From positions 1 through 33,656 of the forward strand of contig JAFLDL010000048.1 in the NCBI GenBank assembly GCA_017302435.1: DNA of 33,656 nucleotides, given 5' to 3'. The stretch comes from Candidatus Accumulibacter necessarius (GTDB taxonomy: Bacteria > Pseudomonadota > Gammaproteobacteria > Burkholderiales > Rhodocyclaceae). Shown piece after piece: positions 33,534-33,656 of the stretch. The number at the start of each line of letters is the position of its first letter. The first letter of the stretch is position 1. Position numbers and translations under genes: made by a program. The notes below the pieces were generated by a model that saw only the letters and a program-made list of their open reading frames with translations, did no database searches and had not been told where the DNA came from.

Positions 33534-33656
33534 CTAGTGTAGTGTTGCATTCTGTTTAGCGCTTAAGCGGCTGTTGGCGCGAATGACCTTCTGGAGGATG
33601 TCGCGAGCGCTCTTGGTCCAGATAAAGGGCTTGGGCTTGGTGTTGTGATGGGCGAT
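33534..33656 (-). mobile_element. IS630-family transposase, C-terminal end only
   Basis: The minus strand encodes a 40-residue tail ending at the TAG at 33534-33536: IAHHNTKPKPFIWTKSARDI, then LQKVIRANSRLSA. The N-x-KPKPFIWTKSA-x-DIL-x-KV pattern is the usual C-terminus of IS630-type DDE transposases. The gene continues beyond the window, so completeness is unknown. The stop codon sits at TA, the IS630 target dinucleotide, so the element's end probably lies here, but the terminal inverted repeat cannot be tested without the other end. Confidence 0.8.

Overview
The window looks like chromosome of a high-GC betaproteobacterium, most likely a member of the Rhodocyclales close to 'Candidatus Accumulibacter'. 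This is inference. It rests on the gene order hfq-hflX-hflK-hflC-DUF2065-hisZ-purA, on a predicted polyhydroxyalkanoate granule phasin, and on strongly GC-biased third codon positions. No rRNA, tRNA or CRISPR array was recognised.

Left part (1-8220). A SulP anion transporter with STAS and cyclic-nucleotide-binding-like domains lies between decayed genes: a glnQ-type ABC ATPase relic, a gluQ relic with an in-frame stop, and a purE-like fragment. Next comes a tightly overlapped set of membrane and stress genes: TerC, a UspA-type protein, a Bax-inhibitor-1 protein, a DUF2062 protein, a broken yqaA, and a bacterial voltage-gated sodium channel. Most junctions are 4-base overlaps.

Middle (8328-20543). 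An unassigned P-loop kinase-like gene and a large chemoreceptor lie on the minus strand. The housekeeping block follows: hfq (RNA chaperone), hflX (ribosome-rescue GTPase), hflK/hflC (FtsH regulators), a DUF2065 gene, hisZ and purA. After it come an unknown coiled-coil protein, a phasin-like protein and a YbaK-type tRNA deacylase.

Right part (20615-33656). A KefA/MscK-like mechanosensitive channel diverges from a FecR-domain lipoprotein. The lipoprotein is followed by a TIR-CHASE2 membrane protein, the strongest candidate here for an undescribed signalling or defence system. Then come a lipid-type ABC exporter and a phospholipase-D-like protein, a small secreted protein, a GCS2 carboxylate-amine ligase paired with an M14/AspA-like metallohydrolase, and an RCC1-like exported protein. 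The window ends inside the 3' end of an IS630-family transposase.
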